From Sphingomonas kaistensis (GTDB taxonomy: Bacteria > Pseudomonadota > Alphaproteobacteria > Sphingomonadales > Sphingomonadaceae), in NCBI RefSeq assembly GCF_011927725.1, contig NZ_JAATJC010000001.1, forward strand, positions 1,371,001 to 1,435,000: DNA of 64,000 bases. Reading direction: 5' to 3'. Made by a program: the position numbers and the translations under genes. Shown here one piece after another: positions 9,779 to 18,280 of this stretch (position 1 is the stretch's first letter; every line of letters starts with the position of its first letter). Below the pieces are notes generated by a model. It made no database searches. It was not told the origin of the DNA and saw only the letters and a program-made list of their open reading frames with translations.

Positions 9779-10759
9779 CTACTTAGCCCGGAAAGGGTTG
9801 TAGGCGATGCAGTGGTTGGCGATCGACCAATCATCAACTGCGTCAGCAAGGTCTTCGCGCCCGATGGCAGCGTCGTCTCGCCGCACAGCAGCGGCGAGAG
9901 CTGTCTCGATGACGCGGCAGAGCTGGCGAAGGTTTCCGTTGGACGCCTCGCAAAGAAGGCGAGCGAGAGCTTCTTCAGCAAGTCCTGACGAGAGCCGAAG
10001 GATGCCTCGATCGACGAGTTCGCCGTCTAAGCCGCTAACGAAGCCAAGGAACAGCTCTCTGTCCTCCTCCACAAGCCAATCGAGAGGCTCCATGGTAACC
10101 GGAGCATCCAATCGACCGGCAAGATCCGGGCTGCGCTTGAAAACGTCGCGTGCTTCCTCAGTAGCCAGAAACGCCATCGGGACGATGCCGCGATCCATCA
10201 CGTCACGGAGAGCGGTCGCGATTGCTGAACTCATGGTCGGCCGGCGAGCCGCGCGGTTGAACTCGTCGATGATCAGCAACTGTGTCTCATAGCGCTCGAG
10301 AGCGTCGAAGGCCCGCATCCAGAGGACTGGCTCTGCACCATGCTCAGGACGTGGGACACCCATGGCTTTCAAGATGCTCGCGGGAATGGACCGAGTGGTG
10401 CCTGAGCCGTCGACCGTCGCGATGACAACAGGCTGGCTTCCTGGGGCATGCTCATCAGCCGCTTCAACGTAGGCTTTGAAACGCTCAGCTCCGACCGTCT
10501 TGCCTGAGCCAGTGTTTGCGATGAGGCGGACTCCGCCTTGTGTCTGCCCCTTCGAGAGTTGACCAGTCAATCGAAGCTCGTCGAGGGCAGCGACAAGCTC
10601 ATCCTGCCGAGGGTAGGGGAGGCGGATCGCGCGAAACGAGGCCCGCGCCTCTGCCACACGACGCGAACGCTCGGAGGGGCGCTCCGCGCGCCCCTCCTTG
10701 CCGTTATCGGCCCGGACCGAGGTGTTCATCTGTTCGGCCATCTGACTGACCTCACTCAT
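9779..10759 (-). CDS. tnsC: TnsC/TniB-like AAA+ ATPase, transposition regulator
   Basis: A 326-residue AAA+ protein. Walker A is ANTGSGKT at about residues 81-88 and Walker B is LLIIDEF at about 161-167. A sensor-type Arg-rich segment (RAARRPTMSS) comes next, as in TniB/TnsC proteins. In this family it forms ATP-dependent filaments on target DNA, links TniQ to the TnsA/TnsB transposase and gives target immunity. Its ATG overlaps the end of tnsB by eight bases, so expression is coupled. The length is close to TniB (about 300) and shorter than Tn7 TnsC (555). Confidence 0.9.
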   Translation of the reverse strand: MSEVSQMAEQMNTSVRADNGKEGRAERPSERSRRVAEARASFRAIRLPYPRQDELVAALDELRLTGQLSKGQTQGGVRLIANTGSGKTVGAERFKAYVEAADEHAPGSQPVVIATVDGSGTTRSIPASILKAMGVPRPEHGAEPVLWMRAFDALERYETQLLIIDEFNRAARRPTMSSAIATALRDVMDRGIVPMAFLATEEARDVFKRSPDLAGRLDAPVTMEPLDWLVEEDRELFLGFVSGLDGELVDRGILRLSSGLAEEALARLLCEASNGNLRQLCRVIETALAAAVRRDDAAIGREDLADAVDDWSIANHCIAYNPFRAK

Positions 10760-12941
10760 AGCTGCCGCTCACGCGGCGGGTGCGGGTGGGGCGACGGGCA
10801 GGCATCTTGCTCTCCTGACTCTCACTGGGCTGGCCCGCGTCACGACGGTCCCGTTTGTTCTTCGGCTTGCGAGATTGGTCGACAGGAAGTCGAGGAGCCA
10901 AAATCTCGTCGTCCAGCATCGTAGTTGCTGAGAGGTCGTGGGCGATGAACTCGTCGAGAGAAATGGCTTCTGGTTCGTCCATGTGGAGGTGGACGAGGTT
11001 GCCCGTGATCTGCCGGAGACGCGGGATCTCGTAGAGGCGTGCGACCGTAAGCCGCTCACGATGCTTAGCCTCCGGCGAGATGTTGCGAATGGCCTTGATG
11101 CGCCGCGAACGGAAAGCAATCCGCTCTGCCTCTGTGTTGAAGGCGGCCGCCTCTTCACGCGCACGCTCTAGGAGCTGATTGTGAAACCATAGCGGCATGC
11201 CGTTTGCATAGGTTTCGTCCGAGCAGCGAAGGATGGTGTGAGTCTTCTTGACGCGATTCCAGACGTGGACCACCGAGATATCTTGAGGGTCGTACTTCAC
11301 CTTCACGGTGGCGATTGCATCTGCCCGCGACTGCCGCCGGGGTTCCACGGCAACGAGGTCTTCGAGCAAGCTCGGAACGCCGCGAATGCAGTGGTAGCGC
11401 AGGTTGAAGAGCCGCAAGCCGGTGTTGGACAGCTGCACGGCTGGTGACACATCCATGATTTCGCGTTGGAAGCCCGCAAGGTCGTGGATCAAGTCGATCC
11501 CATGCTTGGCGACACTCTTCTCGAAAACGAGCGCAGGCTGGCGGTCTTGGAGGCCGGAATGTGTCGAGATGTGATATTCCGCGATCGCGGCATTCACCAA
11601 GGCCTCCAGCTCGCGCACCGTGACGCATGCTTCCTGCTCGGGGTCGTGGCCGAGCTTACGCGCAAGCGCGATGGGCTTCGATCCGCCTGGAATCAGCTTG
11701 GTGACTTTCTCTTGCAGCGTGGGAAAAATGCGCTCGCCGATCGCGCGGTAGCGGGGCTTCTTGATGGGGCAGTGACGGACGGCAAAACCGGCCCCCTTGG
11801 CAGCGTCTTCGAGCGCCTGGCTCCGGAACTCAGCTGCGTTATCGACGATGATTTCGGCCGCCTTGCCGCAGATGCGGCGAAGGATGGGGTATCGCTCGAT
11901 GAGCTTGGGCGGGGGGCGCTTCGGAAGGCTCGCACGCTTCAGCACCTCGCCTACCGTCCAGTAGGAAGGTGGGAGGTAGCTAATAACGTGGCCGAGAATC
12001 ACCTCGCTGTGAACGTCAATCATGACGGTCAGCCATGGCTTGCCGGCCACCATCTCGTGATCGAGGTCGAGAACGAAGAACCCGTTGATCGGCGTATGGT
12101 CGATGATCGCCAGTTCGAGGGCGCGCTTTGCCGTCAGCGGGCGGCCTGAACCCTTCCAGTCGGCGTCGCTAGCGGCTTTGCCGTCGCGAGCTTCGCGGGT
12201 AACGGCCCCAATCAGCGCCCGGCAGGCTCGCCGCACGGTAGCGTAGTGCGGAATAGGATAGGGCTTCTCGGGTTTGGGATAGAGCGACGAGTTACCAGCA
12301 TTGATGTCGCGCAACTCGTTGCTGATTTCAGTGGTCACGTCCGCGTAGCTGAGCTGCTGCGTCCAATTCAGGAGAGCACCCTTCTGAAGGACTTCCTGCG
12401 GTACGTCATCGAAGTAGGGAGCGCGGCGGACCCGGCCGGTCATCCGCACCATGTCGCGGATGTTACGGTCGCCTGCGAAACCACGGTCGGTACGCCACCG
12501 CTTGATGGTATGCGGATTGTCGTGCTCGCCGTACTTTTCGCGAAGCTCAGGCGTCCAATAATCGCCCAACGCCAATCCGATCGCCTTGACGCCATTCGGT
12601 ACTCCGTGATCGTCGAGGATCTCGCATTGTGCGAGCATCTTGCGGGCCTTGGGGTCCAGTTCGTCGCAATCAGCGAACGTCCACTCCGCCTCAGAAGCCA
12701 TCTTACGAGCGATCGATGCCCGCTCGGTCTCTCGTACGATAAGACGGCCTTCCAAGAGCAGCTCATCATAGCCCTCGGGCGTCAGCAACCCCATGAAGCC
12801 CTCTTTGTCTTCGATGATGTAGGGCAGGCCCGTTTGGCAGTGCATCAGATGAATGCGGCCCGGCATGGGCAAGCCAACGTACTTGTAAGGCGCCTCATCG
12901 ATCTCGATGATTGTGTTCAGAGGGTAATTGTAATGCGACAT
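10752..12941 (-). CDS. tnsB: TnsB-like DDE transposase
   Basis: A 729-residue transposase that binds the element ends and joins the 3' ends to the target. A helix-turn-helix region comes first, then an RNase-H-fold core. The visible catalytic triad is D281 (AIIDHTPIN), D367 (IIVDNAAEF) and E403 (IGERIF), with 35 residues between the last two, as in retroviral-type integrases. The Mu-type C-terminal beta domain follows. The ATG at 12941 has GGAGAAGG just upstream and is preferred to the ATG at 12962. The basic tail (RRPTRTRR) may contact TnsC. It lies 104 bp after tnsA and overlaps tnsC by eight bases. Confidence 0.92.
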   Translation of the reverse strand: MSHYNYPLNTIIEIDEAPYKYVGLPMPGRIHLMHCQTGLPYIIEDKEGFMGLLTPEGYDELLLEGRLIVRETERASIARKMASEAEWTFADCDELDPKARKMLAQCEILDDHGVPNGVKAIGLALGDYWTPELREKYGEHDNPHTIKRWRTDRGFAGDRNIRDMVRMTGRVRRAPYFDDVPQEVLQKGALLNWTQQLSYADVTTEISNELRDINAGNSSLYPKPEKPYPIPHYATVRRACRALIGAVTREARDGKAASDADWKGSGRPLTAKRALELAIIDHTPINGFFVLDLDHEMVAGKPWLTVMIDVHSEVILGHVISYLPPSYWTVGEVLKRASLPKRPPPKLIERYPILRRICGKAAEIIVDNAAEFRSQALEDAAKGAGFAVRHCPIKKPRYRAIGERIFPTLQEKVTKLIPGGSKPIALARKLGHDPEQEACVTVRELEALVNAAIAEYHISTHSGLQDRQPALVFEKSVAKHGIDLIHDLAGFQREIMDVSPAVQLSNTGLRLFNLRYHCIRGVPSLLEDLVAVEPRRQSRADAIATVKVKYDPQDISVVHVWNRVKKTHTILRCSDETYANGMPLWFHNQLLERAREEAAAFNTEAERIAFRSRRIKAIRNISPEAKHRERLTVARLYEIPRLRQITGNLVHLHMDEPEAISLDEFIAHDLSATTMLDDEILAPRLPVDQSRKPKNKRDRRDAGQPSESQESKMPARRPTRTRRVSGSYE

Positions 12942-13045
12942 AGCCTTCTCCCTGTTAGGCAATAGTTGTCCAGTCCGCTGAGCGACGGGCTCAGCGGTTA
13001 GTTCGCGCTCGAAGGCGCCTCGGTTCTCCTTGAAATGGGGTGGGT

Positions 13046-13876
13046 CTAGACGATACGCACAGGCGTCTCGTGGAAGATGGGCTGCGTGAGATCGATGCTG
13101 ATGCGACCTCTGACGAGTAGCGCCTGAAGCACTGCCATGCCGCCTGGCGCGAAGCCGGGTTCGATGACCTCGGCGAGCTCTCCGTAGCTGCTAACCAGTC
13201 CGCATTTCAAAGCGAAGCTATCCAGCCGACGGATGTGATCGGGGCTGACCCGTGCGAAGCGACGCGACTGGAAAAGCTCGACGTTGTCACGGTGGTGACG
13301 CGACACGAAGATCTCGGGCGCCAGAACAATTTTGAACGTCCAGCCGCAGCGGCGACAGATTTCGGCGACCCCGGCAAGGGTATGACGGTAATCTTCGTCT
13401 TCGAGGTCGCGCTCGTTACGCTTGAGTTCGACGATTTCGACCGAGCCGTCCGTTTTCTGGACCTCGACGTCGCAAGTGTAGCGACGGAGCCGGCCATTCA
13501 ACGGAAACTCGAAACGGCGGCGCTCGCTTTGGGCCCATTCTACTTCTTGATCTACCTCGCAGCGCATGAGGTAGGCGCGCTGCGTCATGCCTTCCCAGTA
13601 TTGAAGACGGCGGCGCTTGTACGATGGCCACCAACCATTCTCGTGAGCGAGGTTACCGGTAAAGGTGCGCAAGGAACCACCGTGGACGGCTACATGCATG
13701 TGAGCCATCGTTACGAGTTCGTCGCCAGCCTCAGGCAAGTTCGTGAGCGGACGCACACGGGTACGATCGGGCGTGATTGCAGGATCTAGAAGCTGGCGAG
13801 CGATAGCAAAGCGCGGGTCGACGTGCGTGGCGACCGGTGTAGCTACGATATCGTCGTTTTGCTTGTTGCTGCTCAT
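13046..13876 (-). CDS. tnsA: TnsA-like endonuclease
   Basis: A 276-residue protein with the TnsA PD-(D/E)XK nuclease core. E95 sits in a helix before the core, D136 in TCDVEV, and E150-x-K152 in IVELK; this matches the E-D-QxK arrangement of TnsA. The C-terminal winged-helix half (about residues 180-276) would bind TnsB/TnsC. TnsA cuts the non-transferred strand, so its presence predicts cut-and-paste movement rather than co-integration. Its ATG overlaps the stop of the 72-residue upstream gene (ATGA), so it is translationally coupled to it. Confidence 0.88.
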   Translation of the reverse strand: MSSNKQNDDIVATPVATHVDPRFAIARQLLDPAITPDRTRVRPLTNLPEAGDELVTMAHMHVAVHGGSLRTFTGNLAHENGWWPSYKRRRLQYWEGMTQRAYLMRCEVDQEVEWAQSERRRFEFPLNGRLRRYTCDVEVQKTDGSVEIVELKRNERDLEDEDYRHTLAGVAEICRRCGWTFKIVLAPEIFVSRHHRDNVELFQSRRFARVSPDHIRRLDSFALKCGLVSSYGELAEVIEPGFAPGGMAVLQALLVRGRISIDLTQPIFHETPVRIV

Positions 13877-14091
13877 GCCTGCGGAGCCTGACGGCTGGAC
13901 ACGCGCACCCAGGAACGAGCCTGCCGCCGCCGCCAGCTGAGCCGCCGCATCGCATCGGTGATCACCGGGCGAGGAACGTCAGCCTTCATGCCATGACCCG
14001 ACAAGTCGACATCTGCGCTGTCGTCAACGAGCGGCTTGATCGCGACTTCGGACTGGCCCTTCCGTGTGTCTGTCATGAAGCGCTCATCCAT
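13873..14091 (-). CDS. small protein at the head of the tns operon
   Basis: A 72-residue ORF starting at the ATG at 14091. It has an acidic first half and a very basic end (RRLSWRRRQARSW). Its TGA overlaps the tnsA ATG (ATGA), the usual sign of a real upstream gene in an operon. I recognise no family. The basic tail suggests nucleic-acid binding or a partner of TnsA. Alternatively it is only a leader ORF that couples tnsA translation to that of the mRNA start. Confidence 0.55.
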   Translation of the reverse strand: MDERFMTDTRKGQSEVAIKPLVDDSADVDLSGHGMKADVPRPVITDAMRRLSWRRRQARSWVRVSSRQAPQA

Positions 14092-14186
14092 AATCGTTTC
14101 CACTTTTCTTGTCGGTGCGTGGCCATAGCTAGGGTTGAGTTGCGCTGGGCGCAAGCTCGCTGCTGACAAAAAATGTGAAAACGATG
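14092..14186. promoter_or_regulatory. 22-bp inverted repeat in the divergent tns promoter region
   Basis: The arm at 14092-14113 (read on the minus strand) and the arm at 14165-14186 (plus strand) match at 18 of 22 positions and share GACAA...GTG.AAACGAT. They face each other across about 51 bp, in the only space between the tns operon and the divergent TnsB-like gene. A separate perfect dyad TTGCGC-tgg-GCGCAA lies at 14140-14154. The arms look like the GACAA...AAAC form of TnsB-binding sites in Tn7, so transposase-type proteins may bind here and control both promoters. This is inference. Confidence 0.55.
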
Positions 14187-14222
14187 ATTGCTCGTCATAT
14201 TGATCCTGCGTAGGGTCGCAGC

Positions 14223-15410
14223 ATGATCTCGGCAGCCGACCTTGAACTCGTGGCCAAGCATTCCGCTGACCGCGCCACCTTCGAGAGCAACGAAGCCACG
14301 CTCTTGGCACTGCCGCTCGTCAGCCAATCGGCCGTTCTGCAGCGCCTAAGGGCGATGGATAAGTACGTGGGGATGCCGAGCCCGACTGCTGCGGATGCCG
14401 CCACCTTGGCGGCGGATCTCGGCACGTCTGAGCGGAATTTCTACCGGCTGGTCCGAAAGTTTCGCGAGCATGGACCCGTGGCCGGGTTAGCTCCCAATTT
14501 TCGGGTGCGTCAGCGGGCATCGGCCGCTGCAGATGGTTTGGGCAAGGTTGCAGAAATAACCTTGGAGCGGATCCTGGAAACCGAAGAGGATGCGCGCTGG
14601 AAGGACGTCGTCGATGAAGTGCTGGCCGCCTGCCGAGCAGCGAACGTAGAGCCTCCTTCGACAGCTGCAATTAGGCGCCGTCTGCTAGCTCTTCGCGCCG
14701 AAGGCCGCTTGCGGGACGCCGGCGAACGCATTTTCGGTGAAAAGTGGCTTCTGGATCAATCGGCTATAACACTGACCCGTGAGAGCGATGAGGGGGTCGA
14801 GTATGTGGTCGTCACGCTGCTCATTGATCGGCAAACCAAGCTTATCGGTGGTGTTGGGCTTTTCAGACGAGGCAACCCGCTATCCGGTGTACTGTCCGCC
14901 CTTGTTGATGCCTGGTCTCGGGTGCCTGAATTTGCTGGCGCCGGCTTGAATGTTGCTTCTCGGGTTCGCGAATTCGACTGGGTTTATCCGGAGGACGCTC
15001 ATGTATCGGGTTTCATGCTGGACTATGGCGTAACGAGAACGTCAGGTCGGGGACCACGCAGGCATGGTGAAAACATCTTTCGAATGATCGGCAACCGCTT
15101 GGGTCCGTACACCTTGTTAATTCGATCAACGGCAAACCCTCAGCTCGTCGATGAGCAGCTTGCGACCGCCCCTCTGCCTTTTGCAAAGGCTGAAGAGGTC
15201 GTGCGGCACGCCGTTGCGAAGTGGAATGAAGGCATTCTTCAACAGATGAAGGCTGGCCGGTCGCGAGACGCTCGTCGGAAGCGCCTGATCGAGATCATGC
15301 GGAGCATGACGGAGTTATTTCTTCGGGCGCTCGACGACTCGTCAGCTGCAATCCTCAAGGATGCCGAGCGCAAGATCACGCACGGACCGGGCGTTCTTGG
15401 GACTCACTAA
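14223..15410 (+). CDS. TnsB-related protein with a shortened integrase core
   Basis: A 395-residue protein. An N-terminal Tn552/TniA-type helix-turn-helix region covers about residues 38-85 (TAADAATLAADLGTSERNFY). A second one ends in PPSTAAIRRRLL (144-155). An integrase-like strand set then follows, where WLLDQS (D178) and VVVTLLIDRQTKLIGG match the TnsB core. D252 and E283 (HGENIF, equal to the IGERIF motif of TnsB) could complete a triad, but the D252 match is weak. The Mu-type C-terminal domain is missing and replaced by a short helical tail. It is divergent from the tns operon and converges with a shorter relative at 15342-16352. Role unknown: target factor, end binder or regulator. Confidence 0.7.
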   Translation: MISAADLELVAKHSADRATFESNEATLLALPLVSQSAVLQRLRAMDKYVGMPSPTAADAATLAADLGTSERNFYRLVRKFREHGPVAGLAPNFRVRQRASAAADGLGKVAEITLERILETEEDARWKDVVDEVLAACRAANVEPPSTAAIRRRLLALRAEGRLRDAGERIFGEKWLLDQSAITLTRESDEGVEYVVVTLLIDRQTKLIGGVGLFRRGNPLSGVLSALVDAWSRVPEFAGAGLNVASRVREFDWVYPEDAHVSGFMLDYGVTRTSGRGPRRHGENIFRMIGNRLGPYTLLIRSTANPQLVDEQLATAPLPFAKAEEVVRHAVAKWNEGILQQMKAGRSRDARRKRLIEIMRSMTELFLRALDDSSAAILKDAERKITHGPGVLGTH

Positions 15411-16352
15411 GCCCGCGCATGGCCGGCCTCCTGCGAGCGACCGTCGGGCAAGGAGTTCGCCCACAACTGCTTGAGCGTGGTGGAGCGGAACGGCGAGATC
15501 AGGACGAGCCTTCACTCGGGCTCGCGGCGCAAACGGAATGCGCCCGATTTTTCGACCGACGGCGTTTGTCAGCGCAGTGCCGGGCGCGAGGCCAAGGGAA
15601 GCAGTGGTGTCGAGACGCAATTTGGCGGCTTGAGCAAGGCTCTCAACAACTGACATGTGCGACTGCAGGGCTGTCGAGACGATCAGTCGTTGACCCCGGT
15701 GACGGGAATGGGGCCCGCTTCTCCGATGATCGATGGCGTCCACAAATGCGTGCGCCACCGCTGACGTTTCTACAGGCTGCCCATCGAGGTGGAAGCCAAG
15801 CACTTCGCCGCTGTCGACGTGGATGATCGCGGTGAGCACGGCCAATTGCGGTTCGGCAGAAGCAACATGCACGGTCAGGTCGAGGGGGCATGCATCGAGG
15901 ACGAAATCAGCGTCGCGGCGCATCCGACTCCGTAAATCAGGGTTCAGCACTGGCTTGCCAGTGCGTGTCCGGACCGCGTTCCACGAAGGCGGCGTCAGAC
16001 CTTGCTCTTTGCATCGCCGGCTGCATTCGGCGAATATCTCGCTGTCACGTGCACCCGGACCAAGATCGGTGATGGTGTCGTCCAAGACGCTCCGCTTGTC
16101 GTGCCGAAGTTTGCTTTGCTGTCCCTGCGAGGAAACCTTCGGCGTTCCGCCCGCGCGAAGTTCGCGGACTGCGGCGGCGAGACGGAAGAAGCTGCGCTGA
16201 ACCAGATTGAGCTCAGCAGCCGATCGATCTGCGTCAGCCGTCGTCGGCTTGTCGAGGGCAAGGTAACGGTCAACTACTTCCAACCTGCGGAGAGACTCAG
16301 CCCAGAGATGCGGAGGTAACTCCGCCAACTGCCTGATGATCTCGTCGCCCAT
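15342..16352 (-). CDS. catalytically degenerate TnsB-related protein
   Basis: A 336-residue protein with the same layout as the 395-residue neighbour. It opens with the helix LRRLEVVDRYL (like LQRLRAMDKYV next door), then a helix-turn-helix, then PPSWNAVR and an integrase-like core (DADFVLDACPLD, then TAIIHVDSGEVLGFHL). The first Asp is kept (D153). At the second catalytic position the segment reads LIVSTAL where TnsB has IIVDNAA, and the Glu motif is absent, so it should not catalyse strand transfer. The start has GGAGGAAG upstream. It overlaps the neighbour tail-to-tail by 69 bp. The pairing of two relatives suggests a joint DNA-binding role. Confidence 0.65.
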   Translation of the reverse strand: MGDEIIRQLAELPPHLWAESLRRLEVVDRYLALDKPTTADADRSAAELNLVQRSFFRLAAAVRELRAGGTPKVSSQGQQSKLRHDKRSVLDDTITDLGPGARDSEIFAECSRRCKEQGLTPPSWNAVRTRTGKPVLNPDLRSRMRRDADFVLDACPLDLTVHVASAEPQLAVLTAIIHVDSGEVLGFHLDGQPVETSAVAHAFVDAIDHRRSGPHSRHRGQRLIVSTALQSHMSVVESLAQAAKLRLDTTASLGLAPGTALTNAVGRKIGRIPFAPRARVKARPDLAVPLHHAQAVVGELLARRSLAGGRPCAGLVSPKNARSVRDLALGILEDCS

Positions 16353-16486
16353 TTCTTCCTCCGATGGAGTTCATCGGAGTCCGGATCTTCCTTCTTTTGC
16401 TGGCCTTGTGTTGTGCTGGGAACGAACGAGAGAGGTAAGGACTTGAATCAGCGTTCCGAGGATAACCGTTTGATCACGCAACTTCT

Positions 16487-16645
16487 TCAAAGCTTGCCCT
16501 TCGCGGCACGCTCGTCGAGGATCGCGTCGTTGGTCTCAGATGACGCTGGGCTGAGAGCGCGCCAAGCAGCGAAGGCGACGAGCGTCAGCAGCAACGCTAG
16601 CAAGGCAACTGCAAAGCCTCCGAGAACAGGACGGTCGTGCTTCAT
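16487..16645 (-). CDS. small single-pass membrane protein
   Basis: A 52-residue ORF. The start ATG overlaps the stop of the 95-residue gene upstream (ATGA). Residues about 9-29 form one strongly hydrophobic helix (GGFAVALLALLLTLVAFAAW). The short tail DAILDERAAKGKL looks like the first part of a SHOCT motif, which normally continues further, so the tail may be cut short. Function unknown. Confidence 0.5.
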   Translation of the reverse strand: MKHDRPVLGGFAVALLALLLTLVAFAAWRALSPASSETNDAILDERAAKGKL

Positions 16646-16929
16646 TTTGTCCCTGCCTGCTTTGCCATTCTCCGCTTCGCACGCTCGGTAAGGCAGATGG
16701 TGTTCGGCCCCATAGTGATTTCCCCACTATGGTGCATGTTGGTCAGAAGAGAGGGCAAACCGCCAACCTTCGCAATTCGCTCCGAGCACGACGCGTCGGT
16801 GGCGATTTCCCGATCGAGCATTTCGCGACTGATCGCTCCTCCGGCGTTGGCAATCCTCTGCCGAATGTCATCGTAGAGCGACCCTTTCGGAGTGAAGATC
16901 GGCGGGCCGATCCGGCCGTGATGTACCAT
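16642..16929 (-). CDS. hypothetical protein with a possible winged-helix fold
   Basis: A 95-residue protein with a strong ribosome site (AAGGAG, five bases before ATG). The predicted pattern is helix (SLYDDIRQRIANAG), helix (SREMLDREIA), helix (CSERIAKVGGLPSLLTNMHH), then a beta hairpin and a basic tail (TERAKRRMAKQ). This pattern suits a small DNA-binding protein. It is coupled to the membrane gene that follows. It lies between czcD and the TnsB-like genes on the czc strand, so it could be the far end of that operon or belong to the mobility module. Confidence 0.5.
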   Translation of the reverse strand: MVHHGRIGPPIFTPKGSLYDDIRQRIANAGGAISREMLDREIATDASCSERIAKVGGLPSLLTNMHHSGEITMGPNTICLTERAKRRMAKQAGTK

Positions 16930-16994
16930 GGGGTCTCCTTCTCACTCCACCGGTGATGAAGTGGTCAGAACTTGGTATCGCCGAGTGCCGATGA

Positions 16995-17900
16995 TCAGGG
17001 ATGAAGGGCACTCGCATCCTCACATTCTCTCCGCTCAACCTGGATCGTGGAGTGCTGCAGCTCAAACCGGTCGTGCAGCATGGTGGCGATTGCAATCCGC
17101 ACTGTTTCGAAGTCGGCCCCTTCTTTGAGCTCGACGTGCGTTGAAAGGCTGTTGTCATCGCTGGTGAGCGACCAGACATGGAGGTCGTGGACGCCGGCCA
17201 CCCCAGGGACATCCGAGATCGCTTTCCGGACCTCGGCGAGGGTGATGCCGCTTGGCACCCCTTCCAAAAGGATGCGGGTAGTGTCCTTGAGCAGGATCCA
17301 AGTACGAGGAAGGACCCACAGGCCGATACCGATGGCGACCAGTGGATCAACCCACTGCCAGCCGGTAGCCATGATCACGCCAGCACCGACGATCACGCCC
17401 AGCGACCCGAGCATATCCGCCCAGACTTCGAGGTATGCGCCTTTGACGTTCAGGCTCTGGTCCTTGCCAGCCGACAAAAGGCGCATAGCGATGATGTTTA
17501 CGACGAGGCCGATCGTAGCGACGATCAGCATGCCGGTCGACTGCACTTCGCTCGGTTCGAAGAACCGCCGGATGCCCTCGACGAGAACGTAGGCGGCCAC
17601 CGCGAAGAGCAGCAGCGCGTTGAAGGCGGCCGCTAGGATCTCGAACCTCCGGTAGCCGAAGGTTCGTTTCTCGTCGGCTGGACGCTGACCGATCTTCACT
17701 GCCGCCAATGCAATCGCCAAAGCTGCGGCGTCGGTGAACATGTGCGCCGCGTCGGACAGCAGGGCGAGGCTGTTGAAGACGTAGGCCCCGACCAATTCAG
17801 CGACGAGGAAGGTGGTGGTGAGGGCCAGAGCCCAGCCCAGCATCTTGCTGTTGGCCCCTGCCGCATGGTTATGGGCATGTTCGCCGTGACTATGCGCCAT
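16995..17900 (-). CDS. czcD: CzcD-type cation diffusion facilitator (Zn/Cd/Co exporter)
   Basis: A 301-residue CDF transporter that swaps cytoplasmic Zn2+, Cd2+ or Co2+ for protons. It has a His-rich start (HSHGEHAHNH) and six membrane helices. The metal-site motif SDAAHMFTDAAAL lies in helix 2 (about residue 50) and a second EVWADMLGS lies in helix 5. A cytoplasmic C-terminal domain with HDLHVWSL follows, which is typical of CzcD. It is the last recognised efflux gene of the czc operon, 24 bp after the DUF305 gene. Confidence 0.93.
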   Translation of the reverse strand: MAHSHGEHAHNHAAGANSKMLGWALALTTTFLVAELVGAYVFNSLALLSDAAHMFTDAAALAIALAAVKIGQRPADEKRTFGYRRFEILAAAFNALLLFAVAAYVLVEGIRRFFEPSEVQSTGMLIVATIGLVVNIIAMRLLSAGKDQSLNVKGAYLEVWADMLGSLGVIVGAGVIMATGWQWVDPLVAIGIGLWVLPRTWILLKDTTRILLEGVPSGITLAEVRKAISDVPGVAGVHDLHVWSLTSDDNSLSTHVELKEGADFETVRIAIATMLHDRFELQHSTIQVERRECEDASALHP

Positions 17901-17924
17901 GCTGGTTCTCCTGCTGATCGTGCA

Positions 17925-18263
17925 TCACTGCTTGCTTCCGTCATCTTGAGGTCGGGCGAGCCAACGCTCGAGCTGATCGATCTCGCTTTGCTGGTCCTTG
18001 ATGATCTTCGTCGCCAAGGCGCGAAGTTCGGGATCCCGGCCGAGGCGCAATTGCGCCTCGGCCATCTTTACGGCGTCGCGGTGGTGCGGGATCATCCCCT
18101 CCGCAAAGCTCCGGTCCGGATTATCCGGATCGAGGGTCATGCCCATGCCTCCATGCGAGGTCTCGGTCTTTCGCTCCGCCGTCTTCTGCTCGTCACGCTG
18201 CGCTTGCGGGGCGCAAGCGGCGAGAAGAAGCGCTGCAAACGCGATTGGTGTTGCCGCTTTCAT
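17925..18263 (-). CDS. DUF305 lipoprotein of the czc operon
   Basis: A 112-residue protein starting at the ATG at 18263, which has GAGGAAAGG upstream. The lipobox LAAC lies at about residues 14-17. The DUF305 core shows FAEGMIPHHRDAVKMAEAQL (cited as residues about 50-69) and the LAxxIIxxQxxEIxxLxxWL helix. DUF305 proteins are ferritin-like helical, periplasmic metal-associated proteins often found with copper and czc genes. It comes 18 bp after czcA, so it belongs to the operon. Confidence 0.85.
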   Translation of the reverse strand: MKAATPIAFAALLLAACAPQAQRDEQKTAERKTETSHGGMGMTLDPDNPDRSFAEGMIPHHRDAVKMAEAQLRLGRDPELRALATKIIKDQQSEIDQLERWLARPQDDGSKQ

Positions 18264-18280
18264 GTGTTGACCTTTCCTCA

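Noticed and set aside
11466..12965. Plus-strand ORFs opposite tnsB
   Set aside because: They are antisense to a clear DDE transposase, with no recognisable domains.
7246..16352. CRISPR-associated (CAST) type of Tn7-like element
   Set aside because: No repeat-spacer array and no Cas protein are visible. TniQ is long and TnsD-like.
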